Assembly: GCA_038124025.1 (NCBI GenBank) | Contig: JAYPBC010000006.1 | Coordinates: forward strand, 33,715-97,714 | Source of the DNA: UBA1275 sp038124025 | GTDB lineage: Bacteria > Bacteroidota > Rhodothermia > Balneolales > Balneolaceae | Reading direction: 5' to 3' | DNA: 64,000 nucleotides | In this document: one piece after another, positions 54,720-64,000 of the stretch | Layout of the letters: each line of letters starts with the position of its first letter | Numbering within the stretch: the stretch's first letter is position 1 | Program-made: the position numbers and the translations under genes | The notes under the pieces: model-generated | Database searches by the model: none | Seen by the model: the letters and a program-made list of their open reading frames with translations, nothing else | What the model was told of the DNA's origin: nothing

Positions 54720-55757
54720 ATGAGCCAAATAACAACTAAAGAAATAGCTAATCTCGCAGGAGTATCTGTTGGTACAGTCGATAGAGTTATTCATAATAGG
54801 GGACAGGTAGCAGATAAGACAAGAAAAAAAATTCAGGAGATTATTGATAAAAATGGTTATGAACCAAATCTTATTGCAAGAAATCTTGTACAAAAGAAAA
54901 AATTAAAGATTGTTTCAATATTACCAACTTACCAAGCTGGGGGTTATTGGTCTAAGGTTTGGCAAGGAATTCATAGAGCTGAAAATGAATTGAAAGGACA
55001 ATCTCTTTCATTAGAACCTATATTTTATGACATAAAGAAGCCGGAAGCTTTATTCAAGCGTATCAGTAAAATACAACTTGATGAACCAATTAGATTGATA
55101 TTATCGCCTTCTAGTAAATATGTTTGTCTTAAAATTATAGACTACCTAAAAACGTCATGTGAAAAGTTTAAATATATTTTTGTAGACACTAATTATGAAG
55201 ATTTACAGCCTTTGGCTTTCTTTGGTCAGGATGCATTTAAAAGTGGGGCTTTATGCGGTAAATTGATGTCTTTATCTGGGTATTCAAATAAAAAATTCAA
55301 TTTATATATTCAGAATGATGATGTTATTATTCAAAAAACTATTCAAGATCGTATAGAAGGGTTATTAGAATACATCAAGAATAATAACATTTTGTGTGAA
55401 CCATATAAAATGACAACAAAACAGATTTACAGTGAATTAAATTCAGGTACTGTAAATCAAAAAAATATTCTATTTATTCCTCATTCTCGAGCAAATAAGA
55501 TTATTGAAGAGTTAAATTTAAAACAACTATCTAAGTTGAATCTAACCATTGGTTATGATATAACTAATGATAATGAGTATTTATTAAGGAATGATAAGAT
55601 TGATATTCTTATAAATCAGAATCCTGAACTACAAGGTTATATGGCAGTACAAACAATTTATAAGAATCATTTTTTTAACTATGATATTGAGCCAAATAAT
55701 TACTTCCCAATTGAAATAGTTACAAAAGAAAATATTGATTTCGTACAGAAATTTTAA
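54720..55757 (+). CDS. LacI-family transcriptional regulator of the uronate operon
   Basis: A 345-residue repressor. The N-terminal helix-turn-helix is TTKEIANLAGVSVGTVDRVIHNRGQV (5-30, with the hinge NGYEPNLIARNLVQ), then a periplasmic-binding-like ligand domain (VSILPTYQAGGYWSKVWQGI, and FFGQDAFKSGALCGKLM). It probably senses a uronate or pathway intermediate and binds the palindrome at 46762-46777. The end of the gene faces the sugar-dehydrogenase gene, with 18 bp between. Confidence 0.9.
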   Translation: MSQITTKEIANLAGVSVGTVDRVIHNRGQVADKTRKKIQEIIDKNGYEPNLIARNLVQKKKLKIVSILPTYQAGGYWSKVWQGIHRAENELKGQSLSLEPIFYDIKKPEALFKRISKIQLDEPIRLILSPSSKYVCLKIIDYLKTSCEKFKYIFVDTNYEDLQPLAFFGQDAFKSGALCGKLMSLSGYSNKKFNLYIQNDDVIIQKTIQDRIEGLLEYIKNNNILCEPYKMTTKQIYSELNSGTVNQKNILFIPHSRANKIIEELNLKQLSKLNLTIGYDITNDNEYLLRNDKIDILINQNPELQGYMAVQTIYKNHFFNYDIEPNNYFPIEIVTKENIDFVQKF

Positions 55758-55775
55758 GCTAGAAACAAATCAGAA

Positions 55776-58700
55776 CTATTTTACTAGAAGTAATTTTTTA
55801 GTCAATATGTGTTCTTTATATATTAATCTGTATATATAAACTCCACTTGAATAACCGGCTGCATTAAAGCTTAAGCTATGAGAACCGGCTCCTAATTGTT
55901 CATTTATCAATCTTTCAACCTCTTGACCTAACATGTTAAATACTGATAGTCTCACATGCCCACTAGAGGGTAGATTAAAGTTAATTTGGGTGGTTGGATT
56001 GAATGGATTAGGATAGTTTTGTGCTAGATGTAAGTCATTTGGGATATAATTTTCAATATCATTGCTAATGTTTAATATTTTAGTATCCGGAATTAGGGAA
56101 TTTGTTGGTATGACATTTTTTGGTGTTGAACTGCTCCAGCGCAAAAACATTCCTGCATCACCATTATTATGGCTATACTCAACTTGTAGTTTATAAGTTG
56201 AATTTGCAGATAAAGAAATAATCCCACTTTCAGAAGTACCACCGCTGAGGACTTGCTCGTTATTTAACCAAATTTTAGCATTTCCGTTAATAGGTTCTGA
56301 ATATAGTTTATAAGATCCACTACGCTTCACTTTAATTTCTCCCTGCCATCGTACACTAAATCCATTTTTCCCAATTGTTTCATTTACTCCTCTATCACCC
56401 CAATTAAAAGCGATCATTGGATCTTTACGGATGAATTTTTCTCCAGTAAAATCTGAATTTGAGTAATAGGTAGCTGCTAATCCTCTTAAGGAGTCTTGAT
56501 TACTTGAAGCAACACCTTTACCATGAAAATCAATAAAATTAATATTGCCAAGTGCATCAGTACCTTCATTACTTTTGAATACAAAATAAAGATCTAGTAA
56601 TTCCTCAGTCTTTTTAAGACTAGTAGTAAAGAAATCAAAATTTTGCCAACCACCTGTTAATTGAGTTCCTATCGTACCTAAAAGTTCTCCATTTATACCA
56701 TTTGCTCTGATTTCAATATTAGCTGCATATGGTTGAGAGGCATATCGTATGGTAGCAAAGTCGATATTAGTCAAGTTCATATTCTCATATTTAAGGGCTG
56801 AATTTGGTTTAGACCATCCAATGTTTAATCCACCCCCTAAAAAATCGCTTGTATTTTCGGTTTGAAGATCGATTAATTCATTTGCGTGTTGTGCTTGTTT
56901 ACGTTTCATATTTAACACAACTACATCACTTCCTTTAAGCCCTTTTCCTAATCCAGCACCATCATCTTCAAAAGTAGCGCCTAACACATAGAACACGTTA
57001 TCTGGGCCATCACCATGAGTTTCAGCTTCAAAACTACCTCTACAGCCATTGCGAGGACCTGTGCCATGAGCATGGTCATCATGCCCTATGGATGGTTCTA
57101 CTACTATATCTTCACAAGAAATACCATCCCCAATAGTACCTTGTTCAGCATCCGTCACTTCGACTTCATAATCAATTATATCAAAATCTTCATAAAACCC
57201 ACCATTTAGAGGTTTTGTAATAGTTACATTTGGCGCACTATTTCCAACAATTATTTGGATCTGAGCGACTGATGAAGCACCATCAGGATCACTTACAGTT
57301 AAAGTTGCTAAATATTCTCCATTCTCTGTATAAGTGTAACTAGGATTGGCTATTACTGCATCTTCTACTTGATCTCCATTAAAATCCCAAGAGTAACTAA
57401 GTACATCATCGGTATCAGGGTCAGTAGAATCTTCACCTCGGAATTCAATTGTCAATGGAGCTAGTCCACTTTGTACATTTGCGCTGACTCTAGCTGTCGG
57501 GCTACGGTTAGCTAAATTTTGGGCAAACTCTATTTTAATAATACGGTCATCTGGGTTATCCTCGAAAAATCCAGTACCCCATTCAATAATGTACATTGCA
57601 CCATCAGGACCGATCTGCATATCAATGGGGCGAATGAGTGGCTCACTTTGAAAAAATGGATTAATTTGGAATAGTTCACCTTCCTCGTTAAATCGAATTT
57701 CTTTTACCCAGTTTCGAGTCCATTCTAAAATAAAGAGCGAACCATCATAGTATTCGGGTAAACTTCCTGTTTCGACCAAGGTAGAATCATAATAGAAGTA
57801 GTCCCCCGCAATAGCTGTTCGTTGGCCTTCGCCTAATTGAGGCCATTTTTCTGTAAACCCATAGGTGTAGGCAATCCAAGCAGGTTGTGAAGGTGGAAGG
57901 GTATCAACTCCGGTATTATTCGGTGAATTATTGATAGGTTCGGCACAATTATATGCTGGGCCTGATTTACCGGTTGCAAAATCATATTCACGATAAGGAA
58001 GATTTTCCGCTATACAGAACGGCCATCCAAAGTTACCTGCATTAGACGTACGATTAAACTCGTCGTATCCCTTCGGACCTCTTGCCCCATTATCACCTCC
58101 GGCATCAGGACCTACATCACCCCATATCAGTTCACCAGTACGCTTGTTTACGGCCATTCGAAAAGGATTTCGAGTCCCCATCACGTAGATTTCGGCTAAA
58201 CCCTCTTCATCTGTGGTAAATAGATTCCCTTCAGGAATGGTATAGCTACCATCATCTTGTGGGCGGATTCGCAAAATTTTTCCTCTAAGATCATGAGTAT
58301 TTCCAGAGGTGCCTTGCGCGTCAAAATAGGCTCTACCTGGACGCTCATCGATTGGAGCGAAACCGTCGGCTTCAAATGGATTGACATTATCGCCGGTGGT
58401 AATATATAAATCCCCATTGGGCCCAAATTCTAAGTCACCACCTGAATGGCAGCATTGGTCGCGTTGAGTTGGGATTCGTAGTATGATATTCTCGGAATCC
58501 ATGTTTAGCGTTTCTCCGTCAAAAGTAAACCGAGAAACTCGTTGCTCACTCACACTTCGAGGGGAGTAAAAGACATAAACATAGCTGTTGGTTTGGAAAT
58601 CTGGATCTAAAACAATACCTAAGAGCCCATCTTCACGGCCACTATCCACGTCAAATTCGCCCGCAATACTATTTAAACCGGTAGATTGTTTCCACAATTT

Positions 58701-59567
58701 CATTCGTCCACCTCGTTCAATGTAAAGCACATCATAATTAGGAAGAACGGCGAGCGCCATAGGGAAAGAGGGTTTTCCATCGATGACCGTTACCTGATAC
58801 TGCCGGTCATTAGTTGCGTCAAATTCACCTTTGATATTTCCGGATGCATACATTATCCCACCCAAGATATGCTTCAAAAAATCATGCTCAGAATATGAAT
58901 CTTGGGTATGCCCCCCACCGGTGTACCAAGACCGGCCCCCATCAAACTCGTGCATCCACGCTATGGGATGATCATAGCCCATATTTCCGCCAGAATAACT
59001 ACTCTCATCAAGAGTAGCTAAGACATGTACCCTGCCCCTAGGATTTTCATTGTAGTTATACCATTCATCTGTTCGCTCCCAGTATTCTGGTAGGTGTGTA
59101 GTGGAGGGATGAATTCTGTCGGCAACTTCGATGGTAGCGGTTTGTATAGCAGGATGACTGTCGAAATAGGCACCCACTAATTCCCCGTACCAAGGCCAAT
59201 TGTATTCGGTATCCGATGCGGCATGTATACCAACAAAACCACCACCATTGCGTATATACCTTTCAAACGCATCTTGTTGATTGCGATTCAGTACGTCGCC
59301 GGTAGTGCTTAAAAAGATGATTGCATCGTATTGTTGTAAATTTTCAAAGGTAAAGGTTGATGCATCTTCTGTAGCATCAACTCCGAAATCATGTTGCTGC
59401 CCCAATTGTTCTATAGCACTGATTCCATTTGGTATAGAATTATGTCGGAAGCCTTCGGTTTTCGAAAAAACGAGTACGTTAAGTGTTTGCGAATATAAAG
59501 ATGTACCTAAAATGGTGATTAGTAAATAGAAACTAACTAAATACGTTAGTAATTTTGTTTTTGACAT
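55776..59567 (-). CDS. Secreted multidomain ThuA / PQQ-type sugar dehydrogenase with CBM6, PA14 and T9SS sorting domain
   Basis: A 1263-residue exported protein. In order: signal peptide (1-26), ThuA-like domain (about 28-245; NVLVFSKTEGFRHNSI), glucose/sorbosone-dehydrogenase beta-propeller (about 265-680; DQCCHSGGDLEFGPNGDLYI, GTRNPFRMAV), PKD domain (about 690-775), CBM6-like module (about 845-1000), PA14 domain (about 1025-1160) and a C-terminal type IX sorting domain (LAQNYPNPFNPTTQINF, ending KKLLLVK). Likely secreted and cell-surface attached, oxidising or binding sugars. The 5' half is richer in G+C than the 3' half. Confidence 0.88.
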   Translation of the reverse strand: MSKTKLLTYLVSFYLLITILGTSLYSQTLNVLVFSKTEGFRHNSIPNGISAIEQLGQQHDFGVDATEDASTFTFENLQQYDAIIFLSTTGDVLNRNQQDAFERYIRNGGGFVGIHAASDTEYNWPWYGELVGAYFDSHPAIQTATIEVADRIHPSTTHLPEYWERTDEWYNYNENPRGRVHVLATLDESSYSGGNMGYDHPIAWMHEFDGGRSWYTGGGHTQDSYSEHDFLKHILGGIMYASGNIKGEFDATNDRQYQVTVIDGKPSFPMALAVLPNYDVLYIERGGRMKLWKQSTGLNSIAGEFDVDSGREDGLLGIVLDPDFQTNSYVYVFYSPRSVSEQRVSRFTFDGETLNMDSENIILRIPTQRDQCCHSGGDLEFGPNGDLYITTGDNVNPFEADGFAPIDERPGRAYFDAQGTSGNTHDLRGKILRIRPQDDGSYTIPEGNLFTTDEEGLAEIYVMGTRNPFRMAVNKRTGELIWGDVGPDAGGDNGARGPKGYDEFNRTSNAGNFGWPFCIAENLPYREYDFATGKSGPAYNCAEPINNSPNNTGVDTLPPSQPAWIAYTYGFTEKWPQLGEGQRTAIAGDYFYYDSTLVETGSLPEYYDGSLFILEWTRNWVKEIRFNEEGELFQINPFFQSEPLIRPIDMQIGPDGAMYIIEWGTGFFEDNPDDRIIKIEFAQNLANRSPTARVSANVQSGLAPLTIEFRGEDSTDPDTDDVLSYSWDFNGDQVEDAVIANPSYTYTENGEYLATLTVSDPDGASSVAQIQIIVGNSAPNVTITKPLNGGFYEDFDIIDYEVEVTDAEQGTIGDGISCEDIVVEPSIGHDDHAHGTGPRNGCRGSFEAETHGDGPDNVFYVLGATFEDDGAGLGKGLKGSDVVVLNMKRKQAQHANELIDLQTENTSDFLGGGLNIGWSKPNSALKYENMNLTNIDFATIRYASQPYAANIEIRANGINGELLGTIGTQLTGGWQNFDFFTTSLKKTEELLDLYFVFKSNEGTDALGNINFIDFHGKGVASSNQDSLRGLAATYYSNSDFTGEKFIRKDPMIAFNWGDRGVNETIGKNGFSVRWQGEIKVKRSGSYKLYSEPINGNAKIWLNNEQVLSGGTSESGIISLSANSTYKLQVEYSHNNGDAGMFLRWSSSTPKNVIPTNSLIPDTKILNISNDIENYIPNDLHLAQNYPNPFNPTTQINFNLPSSGHVRLSVFNMLGQEVERLINEQLGAGSHSLSFNAAGYSSGVYIYRLIYKEHILTKKLLLVK

Positions 59568-59618
59568 TGATGAGTATATGTTGTTATGAGGGTAGGTAAG
59601 AGACTACCGCTTGTTAAA

Positions 59619-61049
59619 TTAATCGATTGAAATCATTGCGAAACTGAAATTGCCCTCCAGAATTTCAACTCGTATAAGTGCTTCACCAGCATCAAAACTT
59701 TGCTGGCCAAAATTGATTTGTCCCCAATTTTGATACCCACCTGTGTCGGGTACATCTAAATCTGAGCCAATTTGTTTTCCATTTACTTTTATCCGCATTT
59801 TCCCAGCGCCTGTAGAAGCAATAATTGCTTTGGTTGTAAATGTTCCAGATTTAGTAATATTTACAGTGTATTCTAACCACTCACCCGTTTCAATCCAACC
59901 AATATTATAATCAATGGTAGGATCAGAGCAGGACTCAATATCTACTCCATCATTACGGTAAGACCATCCATTATTACCTGTATTTTGGTTCTCATCGCTA
60001 CTCACTTGTTTGTATTCGGTGTCAAAGTAGGAAACGCCTTGATTTCCTATATCGTAATTAACTGCGAATATTTGACCAGGTATTTCAATATTAGTGTATG
60101 GTTGATTGGTTGTTCCAAATTGATTAGAAAACAGTGAAGCTATCAAGTCCGGTCGTAAAGTGGTTTTCTCAATAGCAAGGTCTTCTGCCATTTGGAATAG
60201 ACCTTGCCTCGCCTCATCTGTTGTAGGTTGAGGCCCATTACCTTTCCAATAATTGACAACTTTTTCATAATTTGAATTACTAGGAGAGGATAAAGGAGCT
60301 CTAGTAGTTTCTAGCTTTTTGTGTGTCCACCAATTCCATCCTATTTCATGTTGCTCTGCTAATTGACGCGTCTCATAATACCAAGGGTTTGAATTTTCAC
60401 CGGTTTCACCAAGCCACAGAGGTGTATTATGGTCGTTTCTCATATTGAGTAAATATTGAATAGTTCCTTGGTCGGTTTCATTCCAATATTTATGGAAAGC
60501 ATACACCATATTATTATCAAATGGCGGATATAACTCATCAAAAGTCGTTGCCCAGTAATTACCCTCAATAAAGAGAATATGATTAGTATCAATAGCTCGT
60601 ATTGCCGGAACTATTTGATCATAAAATTCTCTTAAATCTCTTGCTCCATATCCTGTTGGAGTAACTGGCTCATTAATTATATCATAACCAATAATGATGG
60701 TTTCGTCTTTATATCTTCTCGCTAATTCTTCCCAAATAAGAATAGTCATTGGCCAGTACGTTTCTTTTTCTGTCCAAAAACGGGCGACTCCATCACTATC
60801 AGCGATGGGGCCGGCACTTTGAGCTCCTGGAGCTGCATGCATATCTAATATAACATCCATACGATGTCTTTTGCACCAAATAAGAACTTGATCGATACGC
60901 TCAAATCCTTTTTCTATGAAGGTTTCTGAATTTTTATCATAAAAAATATCAAAGTGGAAAGGAATTCTGATATGATCTACACCCCATTCTTTCATTGCAA
61001 TAATGTCGTCCTCTCTCACATAGTTATCTCTGAAGAGTTCAAACCATTG
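59619..61049 (-). CDS. GH5-family glycoside hydrolase with C-terminal CBM6-like domain (5' end in assembly gap)
   Basis: A glucanase-like TIM barrel (GH5) lacking its N-terminus because the gap begins at 61050. The barrel includes GVDHIRIPFHFDIFYD, DVILDMHAAPGAQSA, the acid/base in YDIINEPVTP (near 60,670), FHKYWNETDQ and the nucleophile in LWLGETGE (near 60,410). A C-terminal module (about the last 130 residues: WIETGEWLEYTVNITKSG ... GSDLDVPDTGGYQNW) is CBM6-like. There is no sorting domain. The exact substrate (beta-1,3-, 1,4- or 1,6-glucan) is open. Confidence 0.85.
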   Translation of the reverse strand, partial: QWFELFRDNYVREDDIIAMKEWGVDHIRIPFHFDIFYDKNSETFIEKGFERIDQVLIWCKRHRMDVILDMHAAPGAQSAGPIADSDGVARFWTEKETYWPMTILIWEELARRYKDETIIIGYDIINEPVTPTGYGARDLREFYDQIVPAIRAIDTNHILFIEGNYWATTFDELYPPFDNNMVYAFHKYWNETDQGTIQYLLNMRNDHNTPLWLGETGENSNPWYYETRQLAEQHEIGWNWWTHKKLETTRAPLSSPSNSNYEKVVNYWKGNGPQPTTDEARQGLFQMAEDLAIEKTTLRPDLIASLFSNQFGTTNQPYTNIEIPGQIFAVNYDIGNQGVSYFDTEYKQVSSDENQNTGNNGWSYRNDGVDIESCSDPTIDYNIGWIETGEWLEYTVNITKSGTFTTKAIIASTGAGKMRIKVNGKQIGSDLDVPDTGGYQNWGQINFGQQSFDAGEALIRVEILEGNFSFAMISID

Positions 61050-61149
61050 NNNNNNNNNNNNNNNNNNNNNNNNNNNNNNNNNNNNNNNNNNNNNNNNNNN
61101 NNNNNNNNNNNNNNNNNNNNNNNNNNNNNNNNNNNNNNNNNNNNNNNNN
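61050..61149. other. Assembly gap (100 N)
   Basis: Exactly 100 undetermined bases, the conventional placeholder for a gap of unknown length. It interrupts a minus-strand coding region and makes one artificial open frame across two glycosidase genes or domains. Confidence 0.99.
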
Positions 61150-63734
61150 GTAAAATTACCACCTACAGCTAAGTTAAGAATCATAAAAAAGTCTTGATTG
61201 AATGCATTTCGCAATTCGCTAGAAGTTGTACCAAATGGCGCTGTGTAAAGGTTGTGCTCATTTCCTCCATCCTGAACCGTTAATCGTATATGATTTTTAT
61301 TCCAATAAAGCCGGTACACTTGGAAACGTTCATTTAAATTATTGCTAGCGACATAGGGATTATTATAATTCACATCACCAGCTATTGCAGCTGCACAAGT
61401 TTCATTACCAGTCACGCAAGCGGCCGATGAGTACCAAATTATGTTTGAACCAACATATTGATTAGCTGAACTATTGGGATATCCTTGCTGTGTTCGAAAC
61501 GATTTTTTTTGCCCCATTTCCATTAGATCAATTTCACCAGATTTTGGCCATCCCACCTCAGGATGATTTCCTCCTAAGAACCATGCTGCCGGCCAAAGGC
61601 CTGTTTCAACTTCTGGTACTTTCATTCGTATTTCAATTATACCGTACTGAAAGTGAACATTATTTTGAGAGGTAATTCTTCCAGAGGTGAAATCATTGTT
61701 CCCTTTATCCGTAGCGGTTATTACTAAGGCATTATTACCTTCTTCACCTGGTATTTGCTCAATTGATATATTTTCTTCTTCATAAGATTGAAGTTCCTGA
61801 TTTCCCCAGCCACATAAATTTTCACCTTGATTACATCCATTACCTATTTCATAAGACCAATTATTTAAATTGAGACTAGATGATGAAAAATCATCCCACC
61901 AGATTAAATTTTGTGGCCTAAAAAATACAGAATAGATGGCGCTATCTTGTTGGTTTGAAGAAATGCTTTTTATGTACGTGTAATCATTGGATTCAAAATA
62001 GGTAATACTCGCATCAGCACTATTTGCAGTAGCGGAAACATCTGGTCTAAAAGATTCATCACCTAAATTAAATACATAGTTCTTTCTGAGTGAATTAAAA
62101 TGATTAATCGGTTTTCCATTTACATTGATAGAACTAAGTGTTGGGTCAGAAATATCACTATACAACACAAAATCAATTGTATAGGTTTTGGTTGTTTTGG
62201 CATTTTCTGCTAAAACATTAATTTTTGTTGAACCAGGTAAAGTTGAATTAGGCTCAATAGTATAGGTAGCATTTGTATCAGATAGGACGACTGATATCTT
62301 AGGAACCTTAGTAGAATTGGATGGCAGGGTTACTTCATAGTCAAATTGTGTTGACTTGAAATATGGAATATGCACATCATCTATTTTAATTTCTTTAAGA
62401 GTAGCATCATCATTAGCATTTGGAGTACCTTTATAAAAATATAAATTATCAAAGTAGAAGATAGGTTTATCACCTCTACCTGAATCATCAAATTTGAATT
62501 GGAATAGGTTAGATAAATCAACTACTGAAGAATATGAGGAAAGCGGTATATCATAACTTTTCCATTCACCTTTTGAAATAGATAAGGATACCGGAGTTTC
62601 AGAAGGGCCTGGACTTATAGCAAATAAATTTATTGAACTAGCATTCGCTGTCCATATATCTACATGTAAGTAATCCATTTCAGAAACATTAATTCTTTTA
62701 TTAAGGTCTATTCCCTGGTAATTGAAATTGGTGTATTTAAACACTTCTTCTCCACTAATGGTAACCCGTGAAACTTTTGTAGATTGTCCCCAATTAGGAT
62801 TGAAGTTCACGTTGGAAAGGTTTTCAAAGTGAGAGCTAAATATGGATATAACATCTTCAGCTGCTCTATCAGGTGGTGTTGGGCTTGGATTTTCTGGTTC
62901 TAAAATAGGATTAAAATATACAGTATATGTATTAGTAGAAGAGCTATCGCTCGAAATCACCTTAGCACTTGCAATCCCGGGGAGACTAGTAGCTTGAGTA
63001 ATTTCTATATGTGCATTATCATTACTTTTCTGGGCATTTAAATTGGGTAAGTTGGTAGCCCCTGCAGAAACATTCAGTGTGTAGTCAAATTTATTGGGAT
63101 TAAAACTTTCTATGGTTGTTCCATTGACACTGAGATCACTTAGGTAAGCATTCTTTTCAGGCGATGTTTCTGAGCGATATAAGTAAATATTATCAATATA
63201 AATGGTAGGGCTATTCCCACTTCCGGCATCATTGAAAGCAGCTTGAAATATTTCTTTTATATCAACTTGACCATTAAAAGAAGTTAAAGGAATGTCAAAA
63301 CTTAGCCAATTTCCATTGCTTATGGATAAAGCATGCGTACTAATTGATGGGCCTGGAGATATAAGTTCAAAATTTAGAGCAGTAGCATCTTCTGTCCAAA
63401 TGTCAATATGTACATATTCCATCTGACTGGCATCTATGCTAGAACCTAATTCTATTCCTTGATAATTAAAATTACTGTATTTGAGGGTCTTATTACCATT
63501 TAATTCAACTTCAGATACGCTAGTACTTTGATTCCAATTTGCGTAAAAATTAGTATTTGGAATATCTGAATAGGAGTCACTGTATATAGATATTACATCT
63601 ATTTCATTACTAGATGGACTAGGTGCAGGACTACTTGGGTTTTGTTGTGATTGAACACCATATTCTTGCCATTCAATTGGATTATTTAAGAAGGGAAGAG
63701 TTAACAATAAGATACCCCTGATAATTAACATCAT
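61150..63734 (-). CDS. GH16 laminarinase-like protein with two carbohydrate-binding-like modules and cadherin-like domains (3' end in gap)
   Basis: An exported protein, 862 residues visible. It starts with a short signal-like segment and a Pro/Ser-rich linker. Two copies of a ~145-residue binding-like module (about 45-192 and 300-440; both with NFNYQGI and ISPGPS) alternate with cadherin-like beta-sandwich domains (about 195-285, 443-530 and 530-605). The GH16 domain starts near 608 and carries EIDLME (catalytic Glu734 and Glu739, Asp736). The last GH16 strands are lost in the gap. Likely acts on beta-1,3-glucan (laminarin). Confidence 0.87.
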
Positions 63735-63810
63735 AGTGAGTTGAGATGAATAGGTTAGTAATTAAAGGCAGTGAAAGCATGCAAAAGATACTACTAAATT
63801 GCCTATAGAT

Positions 63811-64000
63811 TTATTTTAATAGTATCATTTTGTTAGTAATACTATGATTTCCAAATTGTAATCGGTAAAAATACACACCGCTTGATAGTTGGCTAGCATT
63901 GAAAGAGTAGTTATATCTTCCTTCGGATAACTGGTTATCTACTAACGTTTGAACAAGTTGACCTAAGCTATTGTAAATTTTCAGGCTCGTATTACCAGCA
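63811..64000 (-). CDS. C-terminal fragment of a T9SS-secreted protein
   Basis: About 63 residues ending at a stop at 63811, continuing off the right edge. The frame reads SLKIYNSLGQLVQTLVDNQ, then SSGVYFYRLQFGN and KMILLK, the C-terminal type IX secretion (Por) sorting domain that is cut off when the protein is anchored at the cell surface. What precedes it is not in the window. The 76-bp spacer to the GH16 gene shows no obvious element. Confidence 0.9.
   Translation of the reverse strand, partial: AGNTSLKIYNSLGQLVQTLVDNQLSEGRYNYSFNASQLSSGVYFYRLQFGNHSITNKMILLK

Noticed and set aside
1..64000. CRISPR array or insertion sequence
   Set aside because: I saw no regularly spaced repeat set, cas gene or transposase in the window.

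Overview
The window looks like a chromosomal contig (one internal scaffold gap of 100 N) from a Gram-negative member of the Bacteroidota/FCB group, most likely Balneolota or Rhodothermota; this is inference. The grounds are type IX secretion C-terminal sorting domains of the NYPNPFNP type, a Bacteroidota-style GlmU-like protein beside glmS, an NAD-type isocitrate dehydrogenase, a CRY-DASH photolyase and an uronate/glucan-degrading locus typical of marine heterotrophs. Promoters that can be read look sigma70-like.

1-2.4 kb: the 5' end of mutS2 (minus), then a PhzF-like isomerase and a TauE/SafE permease (plus). 2.3-18.1 kb: a complete, tightly overlapping dcw (division and cell wall) operon on the minus strand, in order mraZ, rsmH, ftsL-like, ftsI/PBP with PASTA domains, murE, mraY, murD, ftsW, murG, murC, ftsQ, ftsA, ftsZ. 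A sigma70-like promoter is followed directly by three MraZ boxes with exact 10-bp periodicity. The spacer after ftsZ folds on paper into a three-way junction followed by a terminator. 18.4-21.1 kb: metY-metX (minus) behind a SAM-I riboswitch with a transcription attenuator. 21.1-31.4 kb: era-pdxJ, an NlpC/P60 lipoprotein, a GlmU-like protein, glmS, a decayed CNNM/CorC transporter tail, small housekeeping genes, icd, and a CRY-DASH gene followed by two small genes, one a 48-residue DUF2256 protein.

31.4-36.6 kb: a minus-strand run DUF6580, DUF4956, HlyD-like adaptor, TolC-like outer membrane protein and an SDR oxidoreductase. It has the outer parts of a tripartite exporter but no recognisable ABC, RND or MFS pump, and is the best candidate here for an undescribed envelope system. 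YceI and YihY follow. 37.7-43.3 kb: mutS, then a GntR-type regulator paired with a DNA2/NAM7-like helicase, ending at a tRNA-Gly(GCC).

43.5-55.8 kb: base composition drops sharply right after the tRNA. This region holds a GH144-type glucanase lipoprotein, a secreted GH2 beta-glucuronidase, and an operon for the whole glucuronate (Ashwell) pathway: SDR-type fructuronate reductase, UxuA, UxaC, KdgK, Eda, a DctPQM TRAP transporter and a LacI regulator. A 16-bp palindrome sits just upstream of the first gene. The genes read as one scheme: surface hydrolases release oligosaccharides and glucuronate, the TRAP system imports it, and the cytoplasmic enzymes turn it into pyruvate and glyceraldehyde-3-phosphate. 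55.8-64.0 kb: large secreted proteins (ThuA/sugar dehydrogenase with a sorting domain, GH5, GH16 and the tail of another sorting-domain protein). The GH5 and GH16 segments lie either side of the assembly gap and should not be treated as one protein.
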